Assembly: GCA_029263435.1 (NCBI GenBank)
Contig: JAJCXL010000532.1
Location: 1-6,366 of the forward strand
Reading direction: 5' to 3'
DNA from: Acidobacteriota bacterium
GTDB taxonomy: Bacteria; Acidobacteriota; Vicinamibacteria; Marinacidobacterales; SMYC01
Length of the DNA: 6,366 nucleotides
Shown here piece by piece: positions 1 through 6,057 of the stretch. Below the pieces are notes generated by a model, which saw only the letters and a list, made by a program, of their open reading frames with translations, did no database searches and was not told the origin of the DNA. The position numbers and the translations under genes were made by a program. Each line of letters starts with the position of its first letter. Within the stretch, counting starts at the first letter, position 1.

Positions 1-19
1 GGATCTCCCTAGCCCGCGC

Positions 20-2059
20 TTGGTGACACGCGAACGGGCAACCACCGCAGCGCTGCTCGTTGTCGCCTACACGGGGCTCACGGTGCTCTTCACCTACCCG
101 CTCGCGTGGAGCTTCGACACGCATCACATCGGAGACGCCGCGGGCGACGCCAAAGTCTATTTGTGGAACTATTGGTGGGTCGAGCGCGCGCTGTTCGAGC
201 TCGGCACGAGCCCCTTCCAGACGGACGCCATTTTTCATCCCATCGGGATCGGCCTATCGCTGCACACGCTTTCGCTCGCTCAAGCCATCGTGGCGGCGCC
301 GCTCAACGCCTTGTTCGGACCCGTGGTCTCGGCGAACCTCGTCGTGTCTTGGACATTCATCGCTTCGGCGCTCGCGGCTTGGGCTCTGGCGAGGCACCTC
401 GGTGCCAGCGCGGGTGGAGCTTTCCTGGCGGGGCTAGCCTTCGGGTTTTGTCCTTATCGACTCGCACGTCTTTCAGGCCACTACGACCTGCTCGGCACGG
501 AATGGATCCCGCTCTACCTGCTGTGCGTGTTCACGATTGCCGGACGCGAACGGTTTCCGACAGGGCTGTGTTTGGCCGGAGGTCTCACCGCTGCCGTGCT
601 CGGCTACACCACGCTGTCTTACCTCGCGTTCATGTTCTTCTTCACGGTCCTCTTTCTCGTGTACCACCGAAAGCGTTTCGCCGTGCTCGCACCTCGCTTC
701 GCGCTCGTCGGTGCCGTCGTTCTCCTCTTGCTCGCGCCGCTATTGCTCAACGCCTCGCGTGATTTGACCGAGTCGAGCTATCCCAGCTATCCAGGCGCGG
801 ACCACTATGTCGCCGACGCGTTAGGTTTTTTCGTACCGCCGCCCCATCAAACCTTCGTCCCCGGGGCCGCTCTCTCGGACAACGTGACGGAGACGACGGT
901 CTTTCCGGGGCTGGTGCTGCTGGCCCTCGCGGCCTTCGGGCGACGTCATCGGTTCTGGCTCGTTGCGTCCGTCGTGTTCTTCGTTCTCAGCCTTGGAAGC
1001 TCACTCCATGTCGCGGGGACCGACACCGGGATCCCGCTGCCCTTTCGACTCATCAGCGTCCTACCCGGACTGGACCAGCTGCGCGCACCTTCGCGTTTCG
1101 CGATCCTCGTCGTGCTGGCACTCGCCATGATGATGGCGCTGTCTTGGGCCCCGCGGCGCAAGGAGTGGACATTCTTGGCAGCCGGTCTCCTCGTCGTCGA
1201 GTACTTGTCAGTCCCCGCGCCGCTCTTTTCTTCCGAAGTGTCCGACGCCTACCACCGCCTCGCGGAGATACCCGAGAACGCCACCGTCGTCGAGATCCCC
1301 GGGATCGATCAGTCGAGTCCGGATCTCATGTTCCACCAACGGACCCACGGAAAACCGATCTTCATCGGCTTCGCCGCCCGGGTCCCGACGGAGAAATCCG
1401 AGTACTGGTTCGGCATTCCCCTTATCAGACCGCTCACCGACCTGCGCCGAGGCAAGCTCGACCTTACGCCGACTCTCGTCGAACGAGAGCGCGCGAGCGC
1501 CCCGGCCGTGGCGAAGTTTCTGAACATCGGCTATTTCGTCATCGACAAAGCCTTCGAAAAAAGAGGGGTGGGGTCGTTCATCGAGAACGTCCTCCCCGTC
1601 GACGTGCTCTACGAGGACGACGCGCGACGGGTGCTGCAGGTCCGCGCGGACGATCTTCCCGCCGACCCGGTCGTCATTCGAGCGGGCGAGCCGGTCTCAC
1701 GCCAGCATTTCGAGAGCGGCTGGATGGTCGCGGAGCCTGGTGACGGGAACGCTTTTCGCTGGGCCCATCGCGAACGCTCTACGCTCTTGTTCCGAGTGCC
1801 CCCAGGCGCGAGACAGATCGTGGTCGAGGTTGCCCCTCTGGACGGCGTCGCTCAGATCGTTCGGGCGGATCTAGATCGCGAATCGCTGGGTGCTTTCGAG
1901 CTCGCGCCGATGTGGCAGGAGATCCGGTGGCCAATCTCTGGCGGGTCCGAGGCGTCGAGCGTGCGACGCCTGACGCTTCGATGGTCCACTCTTCGCCAAG
2001 CTTCGGATCGAGACCCGCGCGTTCTCGCCGCTCGAGTGCGATCGCTACGTTTCGAGTGA
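20..2059 (+). CDS. GT-C-like polytopic membrane protein, putative glycosyltransferase (5' end uncertain)
   Basis: Seen: about 680 residues. Roughly the first 400 hold some 10-12 hydrophobic segments (for example near residues 8-28, 104-124, 131-146, 160-174, 224-244, 293-307, 311-326, 360-376, 383-399), followed by a soluble, beta-rich tail of about 280 residues. The first extracytoplasmic loop carries acidic residues in GDAAGDAK (residues 38-45), then WNYWW (49-53) and a FHPIG motif (72-76). Further on are FCPYRLARLS (143-152) and LRAPSRF (354-360). Known: this layout, with an acidic first loop, PYR and RxPxRF motifs, is typical of uncharacterised bacterial GT-C-fold proteins thought to transfer sugars from polyprenyl-phosphate donors in the periplasm. 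Inferred: envelope glycan or glycoprotein modification; donor and acceptor unknown. Start: TTG at 20 is directly followed by GTG at 23, which would give a short MTRER cytoplasmic lead before helix 1 and looks best. The frame has no stop back to base 2 and no clear ribosome binding site is visible, so the true start could lie outside the window. Confidence 0.65.
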   Translation: MVTRERATTAALLVVAYTGLTVLFTYPLAWSFDTHHIGDAAGDAKVYLWNYWWVERALFELGTSPFQTDAIFHPIGIGLSLHTLSLAQAIVAAPLNALFGPVVSANLVVSWTFIASALAAWALARHLGASAGGAFLAGLAFGFCPYRLARLSGHYDLLGTEWIPLYLLCVFTIAGRERFPTGLCLAGGLTAAVLGYTTLSYLAFMFFFTVLFLVYHRKRFAVLAPRFALVGAVVLLLLAPLLLNASRDLTESSYPSYPGADHYVADALGFFVPPPHQTFVPGAALSDNVTETTVFPGLVLLALAAFGRRHRFWLVASVVFFVLSLGSSLHVAGTDTGIPLPFRLISVLPGLDQLRAPSRFAILVVLALAMMMALSWAPRRKEWTFLAAGLLVVEYLSVPAPLFSSEVSDAYHRLAEIPENATVVEIPGIDQSSPDLMFHQRTHGKPIFIGFAARVPTEKSEYWFGIPLIRPLTDLRRGKLDLTPTLVERERASAPAVAKFLNIGYFVIDKAFEKRGVGSFIENVLPVDVLYEDDARRVLQVRADDLPADPVVIRAGEPVSRQHFESGWMVAEPGDGNAFRWAHRERSTLLFRVPPGARQIVVEVAPLDGVAQIVRADLDRESLGAFELAPMWQEIRWPISGGSEASSVRRLTLRWSTLRQASDRDPRVLAARVRSLRFE

Positions 2060-2081
2060 CAGACGAAAGAGCGAGCAGAGC

Positions 2082-3743
2082 TCAATCCTCGCGTCGCAGA
2101 ACGCGGCCCGGCAGAGCGCCGGTATGCTCGCCGTTTCGTAACACCATCTCGCCGTTGACGAACAGCCACTGGAGCCCGGTCGACAGTTGGTGGGGGGCGT
2201 CGAACGTCGCGTGGTCTTCCAGACGCCCCGAGTCGAACACCGCGAGATCCGCTTTCGCGCCGACGACGATCCGACCTCGATCCGACAATCCGAGCTGAGA
2301 GGCCGGGAGCCCCGTCATCTTGTGGATCGCCTCGGGGAGCGTCAACGCGCCTCGCTCGCGAACGTAGCGCTTCAAGACTCGTGGAAACGTTCCGTAGGAG
2401 CGCGGGTGGACGTGCGCGCGGGAAAGCACCCCCGTAGGCGTCAGCGCGGAGCCGTCGCTACCAATGCTCACCCACGGCAGCGCGAGCGCTCGCTCGAGAT
2501 CGTCTTCTCGGATCCCGAAAAAGATCCCCGACGCTCTTCCTTCAGCTTTTTCGACCAGCTCCATCAGCGCTTCGGCGGGAGAGACTCCCATCTCGAAAGC
2601 AATGGCTTCGATGGTCGAGCCTTGAAAACCTTCGTGCAGCGCGAAAGGAGTGCGGGCGAGAACGACGGTGTCGGGCGAGCCGCCGGGAATGCCTTTGTCG
2701 AAATGAGCCTCGATCTCCTGGCGGATGCGTGGACGTAAGCCGAGATCTCGCAATCGTTCGGCCGTCGCTTCGCCCCCGCCTTCGAGACTCCACTCTGGAA
2801 GCCGCATGTTGAGCGTCGTCTGGCTGGCGGTGTAGGGGTAGACGTCCGCGTTGATGTCGAGGCCCTCCGCTCGAGCCGCTTCGATCCGGCGCACCGCTTG
2901 GAGGAACGGCGAGACCTCATGGAGCGCGCGACTGCGCACCGAGGAGAACTTGAAGTGGAACAGATGCACCGGCAAGCGCGCCTCTCGGCCGATGCGGATC
3001 GCCTCGTCGATGGCGCTTTCGAGCGCGTCCGCCTCGTCACGGATGTGACTGAAGTAGCGCCCTCCATGCTCGGAGGCCGTCTGCGCGAGCGCGACGATCT
3101 CTTCCGTCGAGGCATAGCGGTTCGGAACGTAAATCAGGCCCGTCGATACGCCAATGGCGCCGTCTTCCATGGCCTCGGCCACCAGCCGCTGCATCTCGGC
3201 GACTTCAGAGGGCGAGGCTTCGCGATCCGAAAGCCCGACGACTCCCGCCCGAAGATCTCCCGCCCCGACTGCGGAGAGCACGTTGACGCTGATGCCTTGG
3301 CGCTCGAGCCGCGCAAAATATTCCGCGAAGCTCGTCCAGTCCAGCTCCAAACCCAGCTCCGCCAAGCTTCGCTCTCGCGCGGCACGGGTGGTGGGAAGCA
3401 CCGGCGCCGCCGAGCCGGATTCTCCCAAAATCTCCGTCGTGACCCCTTGGTGGACTTTGGAGAGAGCCCGGCCGTCCACGAGGAGCGCGTAGTCCGAGTG
3501 TGAGTGGATGTCGATGAAGCCCGGAGTGACGACCAACCCGCTGGCGTCCACGAGCACATCCGCCCGAGCGCCGCTCAGAGCGCCTATCGCCGCGATGGTA
3601 TCTCCGCGAATGCCGATATCCGCGACAACGGCCGGTGAGCCCGAGCCATCGAGGAGCGATCCCGAAACGATGAGTACGTCATAGGGCTCGCTCCCGCACG
3701 ACACGAGCGCCGAGGCGAGAAGCCCCACCATCGTCCATCGCAT
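2082..3743 (-). CDS. N-acyl-D-amino-acid deacylase (D-aminoacylase), amidohydrolase-family lipoprotein
   Basis: Hydrolyses N-acyl-D-amino acids to a D-amino acid and a carboxylate, by family assignment. The 553-residue product from ATG 3743 begins with a lipoprotein signal, MRWTMVGLLASALVSC, with lipobox LVSC and Cys16, so it is probably anchored in the periplasm. Metal-site motifs are in order: PGFIDIHSHSD (His80, His82), GVTTEILGESG (101-110), SHIR (His233), HLFHFK (His263) and IGSDG (Asp430). The spacing His80 to His233 to His263 matches that recalled for Alcaligenes D-aminoacylase (His67, His220, His250). The position of its ligand Cys96 is Ser109 here, next to Glu108. The C-terminal GRIVVGAKADLAVFD (490-504) is the usual amidohydrolase beta-sandwich strand. 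The frame is open upstream to 3926, but that would overlap the divergent gene and bury the signal peptide, so I prefer 3743. An AGGA lies 8 nt upstream. Substrate specificity (D-Glu, D-Asp or hydrophobic) cannot be read from the sequence. Confidence 0.88.
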   Translation of the reverse strand: MRWTMVGLLASALVSCGSEPYDVLIVSGSLLDGSGSPAVVADIGIRGDTIAAIGALSGARADVLVDASGLVVTPGFIDIHSHSDYALLVDGRALSKVHQGVTTEILGESGSAAPVLPTTRAARERSLAELGLELDWTSFAEYFARLERQGISVNVLSAVGAGDLRAGVVGLSDREASPSEVAEMQRLVAEAMEDGAIGVSTGLIYVPNRYASTEEIVALAQTASEHGGRYFSHIRDEADALESAIDEAIRIGREARLPVHLFHFKFSSVRSRALHEVSPFLQAVRRIEAARAEGLDINADVYPYTASQTTLNMRLPEWSLEGGGEATAERLRDLGLRPRIRQEIEAHFDKGIPGGSPDTVVLARTPFALHEGFQGSTIEAIAFEMGVSPAEALMELVEKAEGRASGIFFGIREDDLERALALPWVSIGSDGSALTPTGVLSRAHVHPRSYGTFPRVLKRYVRERGALTLPEAIHKMTGLPASQLGLSDRGRIVVGAKADLAVFDSGRLEDHATFDAPHQLSTGLQWLFVNGEMVLRNGEHTGALPGRVLRRED

Positions 3744-3750
3744 GAAAGCG

Positions 3751-3779
3751 ATCCTAGTCGGCCGGCACACCTCGAGCAA
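3751..3779 (-). promoter_or_regulatory. Candidate promoter for the D-aminoacylase gene
   Basis: Reading the minus strand, TTGCTC (3779-3774) and TAGGAT (3756-3751) are separated by exactly 17 bp, resembling sigma-70 -35 and -10 boxes. The -10 ends only 7 nt before ATG 3743, so the transcript would be leaderless or nearly so. The same bases contain AGGA, which could instead be a ribosome binding site 8 nt from the ATG; both cannot serve one transcript. Identified by eye only. Confidence 0.4.
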
Positions 3780-3782
3780 TGT

Positions 3783-3811
3783 TTGTGCGCGCCCATCAGC
3801 GGCGCTAGACT
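3783..3811 (+). promoter_or_regulatory. Candidate promoter for the ankyrin/TonB-C gene
   Basis: TTGTGC (3783-3788) and TAGACT (3806-3811) are separated by exactly 17 bp. The -10 box ends 9 nt before ATG 3821, giving a predicted start of transcription near 3818 and a leader of only a few bases. This agrees with the lack of a purine-rich ribosome binding site before the ATG. If the true start is ATG 3845 or 3866 instead, there would be a short leader of about 27 or 48 nt. Identified by eye only. Confidence 0.45.
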
Positions 3812-3820
3812 CGAAACAAG

Positions 3821-4654
3821 ATGTTCGCGACAGCCTCGGCCCGGATGCATTCCCTCGGATCATGGATGACGTGCGTCGCGCTGCTGACGTGCGCGGCTCT
3901 TTTTTCCATCGGCGCGGCGGAAGCACAAGATCTGAGCACGCAGTTCCGGCAACACGTGCGCGGGGGCCGGTACGCGGCCGCTGAGATACTTCTCGCGAAC
4001 CCGGAAGTCGACCCAGACGCCCAGGATGGCCGCGGCTACACCGCCTTGATGTTCGCCGCCGAGAACGACCGGCCAGAGCTAGTCACGCTTCTCATCAAAG
4101 CGAACGCCAACTTGAACCTTCAGAACAACGACGGAGAGACCGCGCTCATCCGTGCCGTGATGGGTGGTCGGGTCGATGGCACCCGGCTTCTGCTGATGGC
4201 GGGAGCAAACGTCAACATCCTCGATCAGTCCGGACAGAGCGCGCTCGATTGGGCGCAGCAACGCAACCGCCCTTATATCGCGCACATCATCAGCATCGCG
4301 AGCCGGCCGAGCGTCGCGAGGATCATCCTTTCGGAAAAACCGGTGATGCTGGCCACGGAGAGCCTGGAGCCACCTAGAGTCATCAGGGAGACACCGCCTC
4401 TGTACAGCGAGGGTGCCTTCGAGCAAGGCATCGAAGGGCGCGTCATCTTGAAGGTCATCATTCGCAAAGACGGATCGATGGGCCCGATCCGAATTCACGA
4501 GAGCCTCGATCCGGATCTCGACAACGCGGCGGTGGTGGCGGTATCGAGCTGGACGTTCGAGCCCGCCACGATTGACGGCGACCCCATCAACGTCCTGGCG
4601 GATATCGAGGTCGACTTCGCGCTCGACATGAGGAGAGCGCGCCAAGGCGAGTAA
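3821..4654 (+). CDS. Secreted ankyrin-repeat protein with C-terminal TonB domain
   Basis: Seen: 277 residues in three parts. An N-terminal signal sequence has a hydrophobic core at about 16-31 and a likely signal peptidase I site after AEA (residue 35). Residues about 70-160 hold roughly three ankyrin repeats (GYTALMFAA, GETALIRAV and GQSALDWAQ, each followed by a second helix and an AN-x-N-type turn). Residues about 184-268 match the TonB C-terminal fold: PPRVIRETPPLYSEGAF, EGRVILKVIIRKDGSM, then LDNAAVVAVSSWTFEPA. Known: TonB C domains contact TonB boxes or plugs of outer-membrane receptors; many stand-alone copies have unknown partners. Here there is no proline-rich periplasm-spanning linker, and no membrane anchor unless the signal stays uncut, so energy transduction with ExbB/ExbD is doubtful; a periplasmic binding role is more likely. 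Start: ATG 3821 sits just after a good -10 box; ATG 3845 (MHSLGSW) and ATG 3866 are alternatives, and the last lacks a basic n-region. Confidence 0.85.
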   Translation: MFATASARMHSLGSWMTCVALLTCAALFSIGAAEAQDLSTQFRQHVRGGRYAAAEILLANPEVDPDAQDGRGYTALMFAAENDRPELVTLLIKANANLNLQNNDGETALIRAVMGGRVDGTRLLLMAGANVNILDQSGQSALDWAQQRNRPYIAHIISIASRPSVARIILSEKPVMLATESLEPPRVIRETPPLYSEGAFEQGIEGRVILKVIIRKDGSMGPIRIHESLDPDLDNAAVVAVSSWTFEPATIDGDPINVLADIEVDFALDMRRARQGE

Positions 4655-4669
4655 GGCCAGCAGTCGAGC

Positions 4670-5410
4670 TCAGATCCCGACGAGATTGGGAACGATCTTC
4701 CGGTAGCCTTTCTCTCGCGCCCACACATCCAGAGGCAGCGCCGCAATCTCGTCGACGTCAGCCACGCTTTGCGGGTCGGATTTTCGATCGACCCAGTGCA
4801 TGTAGACGCCGCAACGCTCACACGCCTGGACCCGGAGATGGCTCAACTCCGGTGCACTCCAGTAAGACGTCTCGTCATCGTCGCGACCGCACCCGACGCA
4901 TTGCCCGCTCCGCGCGGACCACTCCTCGAAGCAAAGCGCACAACATAGTAAGGGCACCGTGCCGTCGCCTTCGGCGACGAGAACACCGACTTGTGGCGGG
5001 CTGCCGCAGCGGGGACAGTGAGCGTGGACGAGTCCCGGAGTCACGTCCGGTCGAGTGCAATAGGTCTCTCGCTGCAGGAGCACGCGGGCGAAAAAGCTTG
5101 CCGGCGAGGTGCGGTCGTCTCCTGAGCGATAGGATTCTACCGCCCGCACGAAGCCGCTCTCATCGAGCGCGTTGGCCTGCGCACCGAGGGCCTCCGGGCC
5201 GCGCTCGAGCACGAGCGCGATGATGTCGCGGCGGGAGAGGTTGGGCTTTTTTTGAAGGGTGGCTACCGCGCCGTAGAAGTCGAGAGCTTCGGACGATTCC
5301 GGATAGCGCGCCCCGAGTACGGAAGCTCGTGCCACCCGGCGCTCGCAGAGCGCTAGAAACGTCGCCTCGCGCAAATCAAGCCGCGAGCCGGCGCGGGGGG
5401 CTCTTCGCAT
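4670..5410 (-). CDS. fdhE: FdhE-family formate dehydrogenase accessory protein
   Basis: FdhE proteins bind the catalytic subunit of respiratory formate dehydrogenases in the cytoplasm and are needed for its activity before Tat export. The 246-residue product has a helical N-terminal half, with LDFYGAVATLQKKP (43-56) matching the family's FY-A-L-A-Q helix. The C-terminal half carries four CxxC pairs: C132/C135 (CPRCGSPP), C157/C160 (CALCFEEW), C171/C174 (CVGCG) and C197/C200 (CERC), the two rubredoxin-like metal knuckles. It closes with DEIAALPLDVWAREKGY and PNLVGI, the family's conserved tail. It is shorter than E. coli FdhE (about 309 residues), mainly at the N terminus. No formate dehydrogenase, FdhD or molybdopterin gene is in the window. 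The ankyrin gene upstream ends 19 bp before the ATG, so co-transcription and translational coupling are likely. The start codon lies in the loop of a strong GC hairpin; TTG at codon 13 is an alternative start beyond most of it. Confidence 0.85.
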   Translation of the reverse strand: MRRAPRAGSRLDLREATFLALCERRVARASVLGARYPESSEALDFYGAVATLQKKPNLSRRDIIALVLERGPEALGAQANALDESGFVRAVESYRSGDDRTSPASFFARVLLQRETYCTRPDVTPGLVHAHCPRCGSPPQVGVLVAEGDGTVPLLCCALCFEEWSARSGQCVGCGRDDDETSYWSAPELSHLRVQACERCGVYMHWVDRKSDPQSVADVDEIAALPLDVWAREKGYRKIVPNLVGI

Positions 5411-5424
5411 CGGCCCCCCGCGCC
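5390..5424 (-). promoter_or_regulatory. Perfect 12-bp GC hairpin with the fdhE start codon in its loop
   Basis: The arms 5390-5401 (GGCGCGGGGGGC) and 5413-5424 (GCCCCCCGCGCC) are exact reverse complements, all G and C, with an 11-nt loop at 5402-5412. In the minus-strand mRNA the loop reads CGAUGCGAAGA, so the AUG (5410-5408) is exposed. The G-run that could act as a ribosome binding site lies in the 5' arm, and codons 4-7 of fdhE form the 3' arm. No U-tract follows, so an intrinsic terminator is unlikely. Inferred role: limiting fdhE translation unless ribosomes leaving the upstream ankyrin gene open it. Confidence 0.6.
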
Positions 5425-5429
5425 CAGCG

Positions 5430-5984
5430 TCAGGAGCTCAGGACGGCGATGATCTCGTCGAGGTCTCGACCTTGCGCGATTTGGGTCGCGTTCCGGCCGA
5501 AGAAATCGACGGCGCCCATGTCGGCGCCGGCATCCTTGAGGGCAGTCACGGCTTCGATGTTTCCGCCAATCACGGCCCGCATCAAAGGCGTCCAGCCGAG
5601 ATTGTCAGTGGCGTTGATATCGGCACCCGCTTCGATGAGAGCGGTCACGATGTCATCGTGGTCGAACTGACCCGCGTACATGAGCGCGGTGGCGCCCGTC
5701 AGGTCCTGGGCATTCAAGTCCGCGCCTGCCTCCACGAGGGCCGCGACGATGTCGTCGAATCCCTTCATGGCCGCATAGCTCAGGATCGGAAGGCCGCTCT
5801 CGGTCGTCGCACTCGCATCGGCGCCCTCTCCCAAGAGACGGCTAACGTCGCGCGTTCCTTCTTCATAAACGGCGTCAATCATTGCGTAGGTGGCATCTTC
5901 GGGGCTCATCGCCTCGTCCTGCGCCCATGAGGCGACAGGCATCAAAAAGCACCCTGCCAGTAAGATAATTAGTGAGTATCGCAC
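5430..5984 (-). CDS. Secreted ankyrin-repeat protein
   Basis: Seen: 184 residues from a GTG start. Residues 1-21 form a signal sequence (MRYSLIILLAGCFLMPVASWA) with a likely cut after SWA, leaving an N-terminal QDEA. The rest is an ankyrin solenoid: a degenerate first unit at about 31-62, full repeats at about 64-96, 97-129 and 130-162 (GLPILSYAA, GATALMYAG, GWTPLMRAV, each ending in an AGAD-type turn), and a capping helix at 163-184. Known: ankyrin repeats bind proteins; small periplasmic ankyrin proteins are common and mostly uncharacterised, though one, AnkB of Pseudomonas aeruginosa, supports catalase activity. There are no catalytic residues to see. An LAGC lipobox-like string at residues 9-12 makes lipidation possible, but the hydrophobic stretch before it is very short. 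It lies 19 bp upstream of fdhE and 73 bp after the thioesterase gene, and it resembles the ankyrin part of the gene at 3821-4654. Confidence 0.85.
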   Translation of the reverse strand: MRYSLIILLAGCFLMPVASWAQDEAMSPEDATYAMIDAVYEEGTRDVSRLLGEGADASATTESGLPILSYAAMKGFDDIVAALVEAGADLNAQDLTGATALMYAGQFDHDDIVTALIEAGADINATDNLGWTPLMRAVIGGNIEAVTALKDAGADMGAVDFFGRNATQIAQGRDLDEIIAVLSS

Positions 5985-5991
5985 CGCTCAA

Positions 5992-6000
5992 TTCCTCCCT
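5992..6000 (-). promoter_or_regulatory. Strong ribosome binding site fixing the GTG start of the ankyrin gene
   Basis: On the minus strand AGGGAGGAA (6000-5992) contains a full GGAGG core (5998-5994), 9 nt before the GTG at 5984. It supports this non-ATG start, which also gives a complete signal peptide. It is the clearest ribosome binding site in the window. The rest of the 73-bp gap (to 6057) shows no convincing promoter or terminator, only a 5-bp inverted repeat at 6015-6027. Confidence 0.75.
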
Positions 6001-6057
6001 TTGCGTGCAGTTCTCGGTTCCAAACCGGCCAATGATGTCACAAGACGTGGTTTTTGG

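Noticed and set aside
1144..1743. Plus-strand open frame of about 200 codons inside the membrane-protein gene.
   Set aside because: The translation is rich in arginine and proline with no domain pattern, as expected of an alternate frame of GC-rich coding sequence.
2898..3503. Plus-strand open frame of about 200 codons opposite the D-aminoacylase gene.
   Set aside because: It is a high-GC shadow: arginine-rich, without recognisable motifs, and fully antisense to a gene with intact catalytic motifs.
3744..3926. N-terminal extension of the D-aminoacylase reading frame upstream of 3743.
   Set aside because: It would overlap the start of the divergent ankyrin/TonB gene, has an arginine- and serine-rich composition unlike a real domain, and would place a clear lipoprotein signal in mid-protein.
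5246..5256. A7 run in fdhE (codons CAA AAA AAG), which forms the A-AAA-AAG slippery heptamer in frame for -1 frameshifting, as in dnaX.
   Set aside because: The -1 frame ends about 30 codons later with no meaningful peptide. The run simply encodes Gln-Lys-Lys in a conserved helix, and I saw no obvious stimulatory Shine-Dalgarno or stem arrangement.
6013..6029. Inverted repeat CGGTT-cca-AACCG between the thioesterase and ankyrin genes, considered as a terminator or operator.
   Set aside because: The stem is only 5 bp with a 3-nt loop and no U-tract, which is well within chance; nothing else supports an operator.
6035..6046. Minus-strand TTGTGACATCAT before the ankyrin gene, considered as a -35 box or CRP half-site.
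   Set aside because: No -10-like hexamer lies 16-18 bp downstream, and only one half of a CRP site is present.
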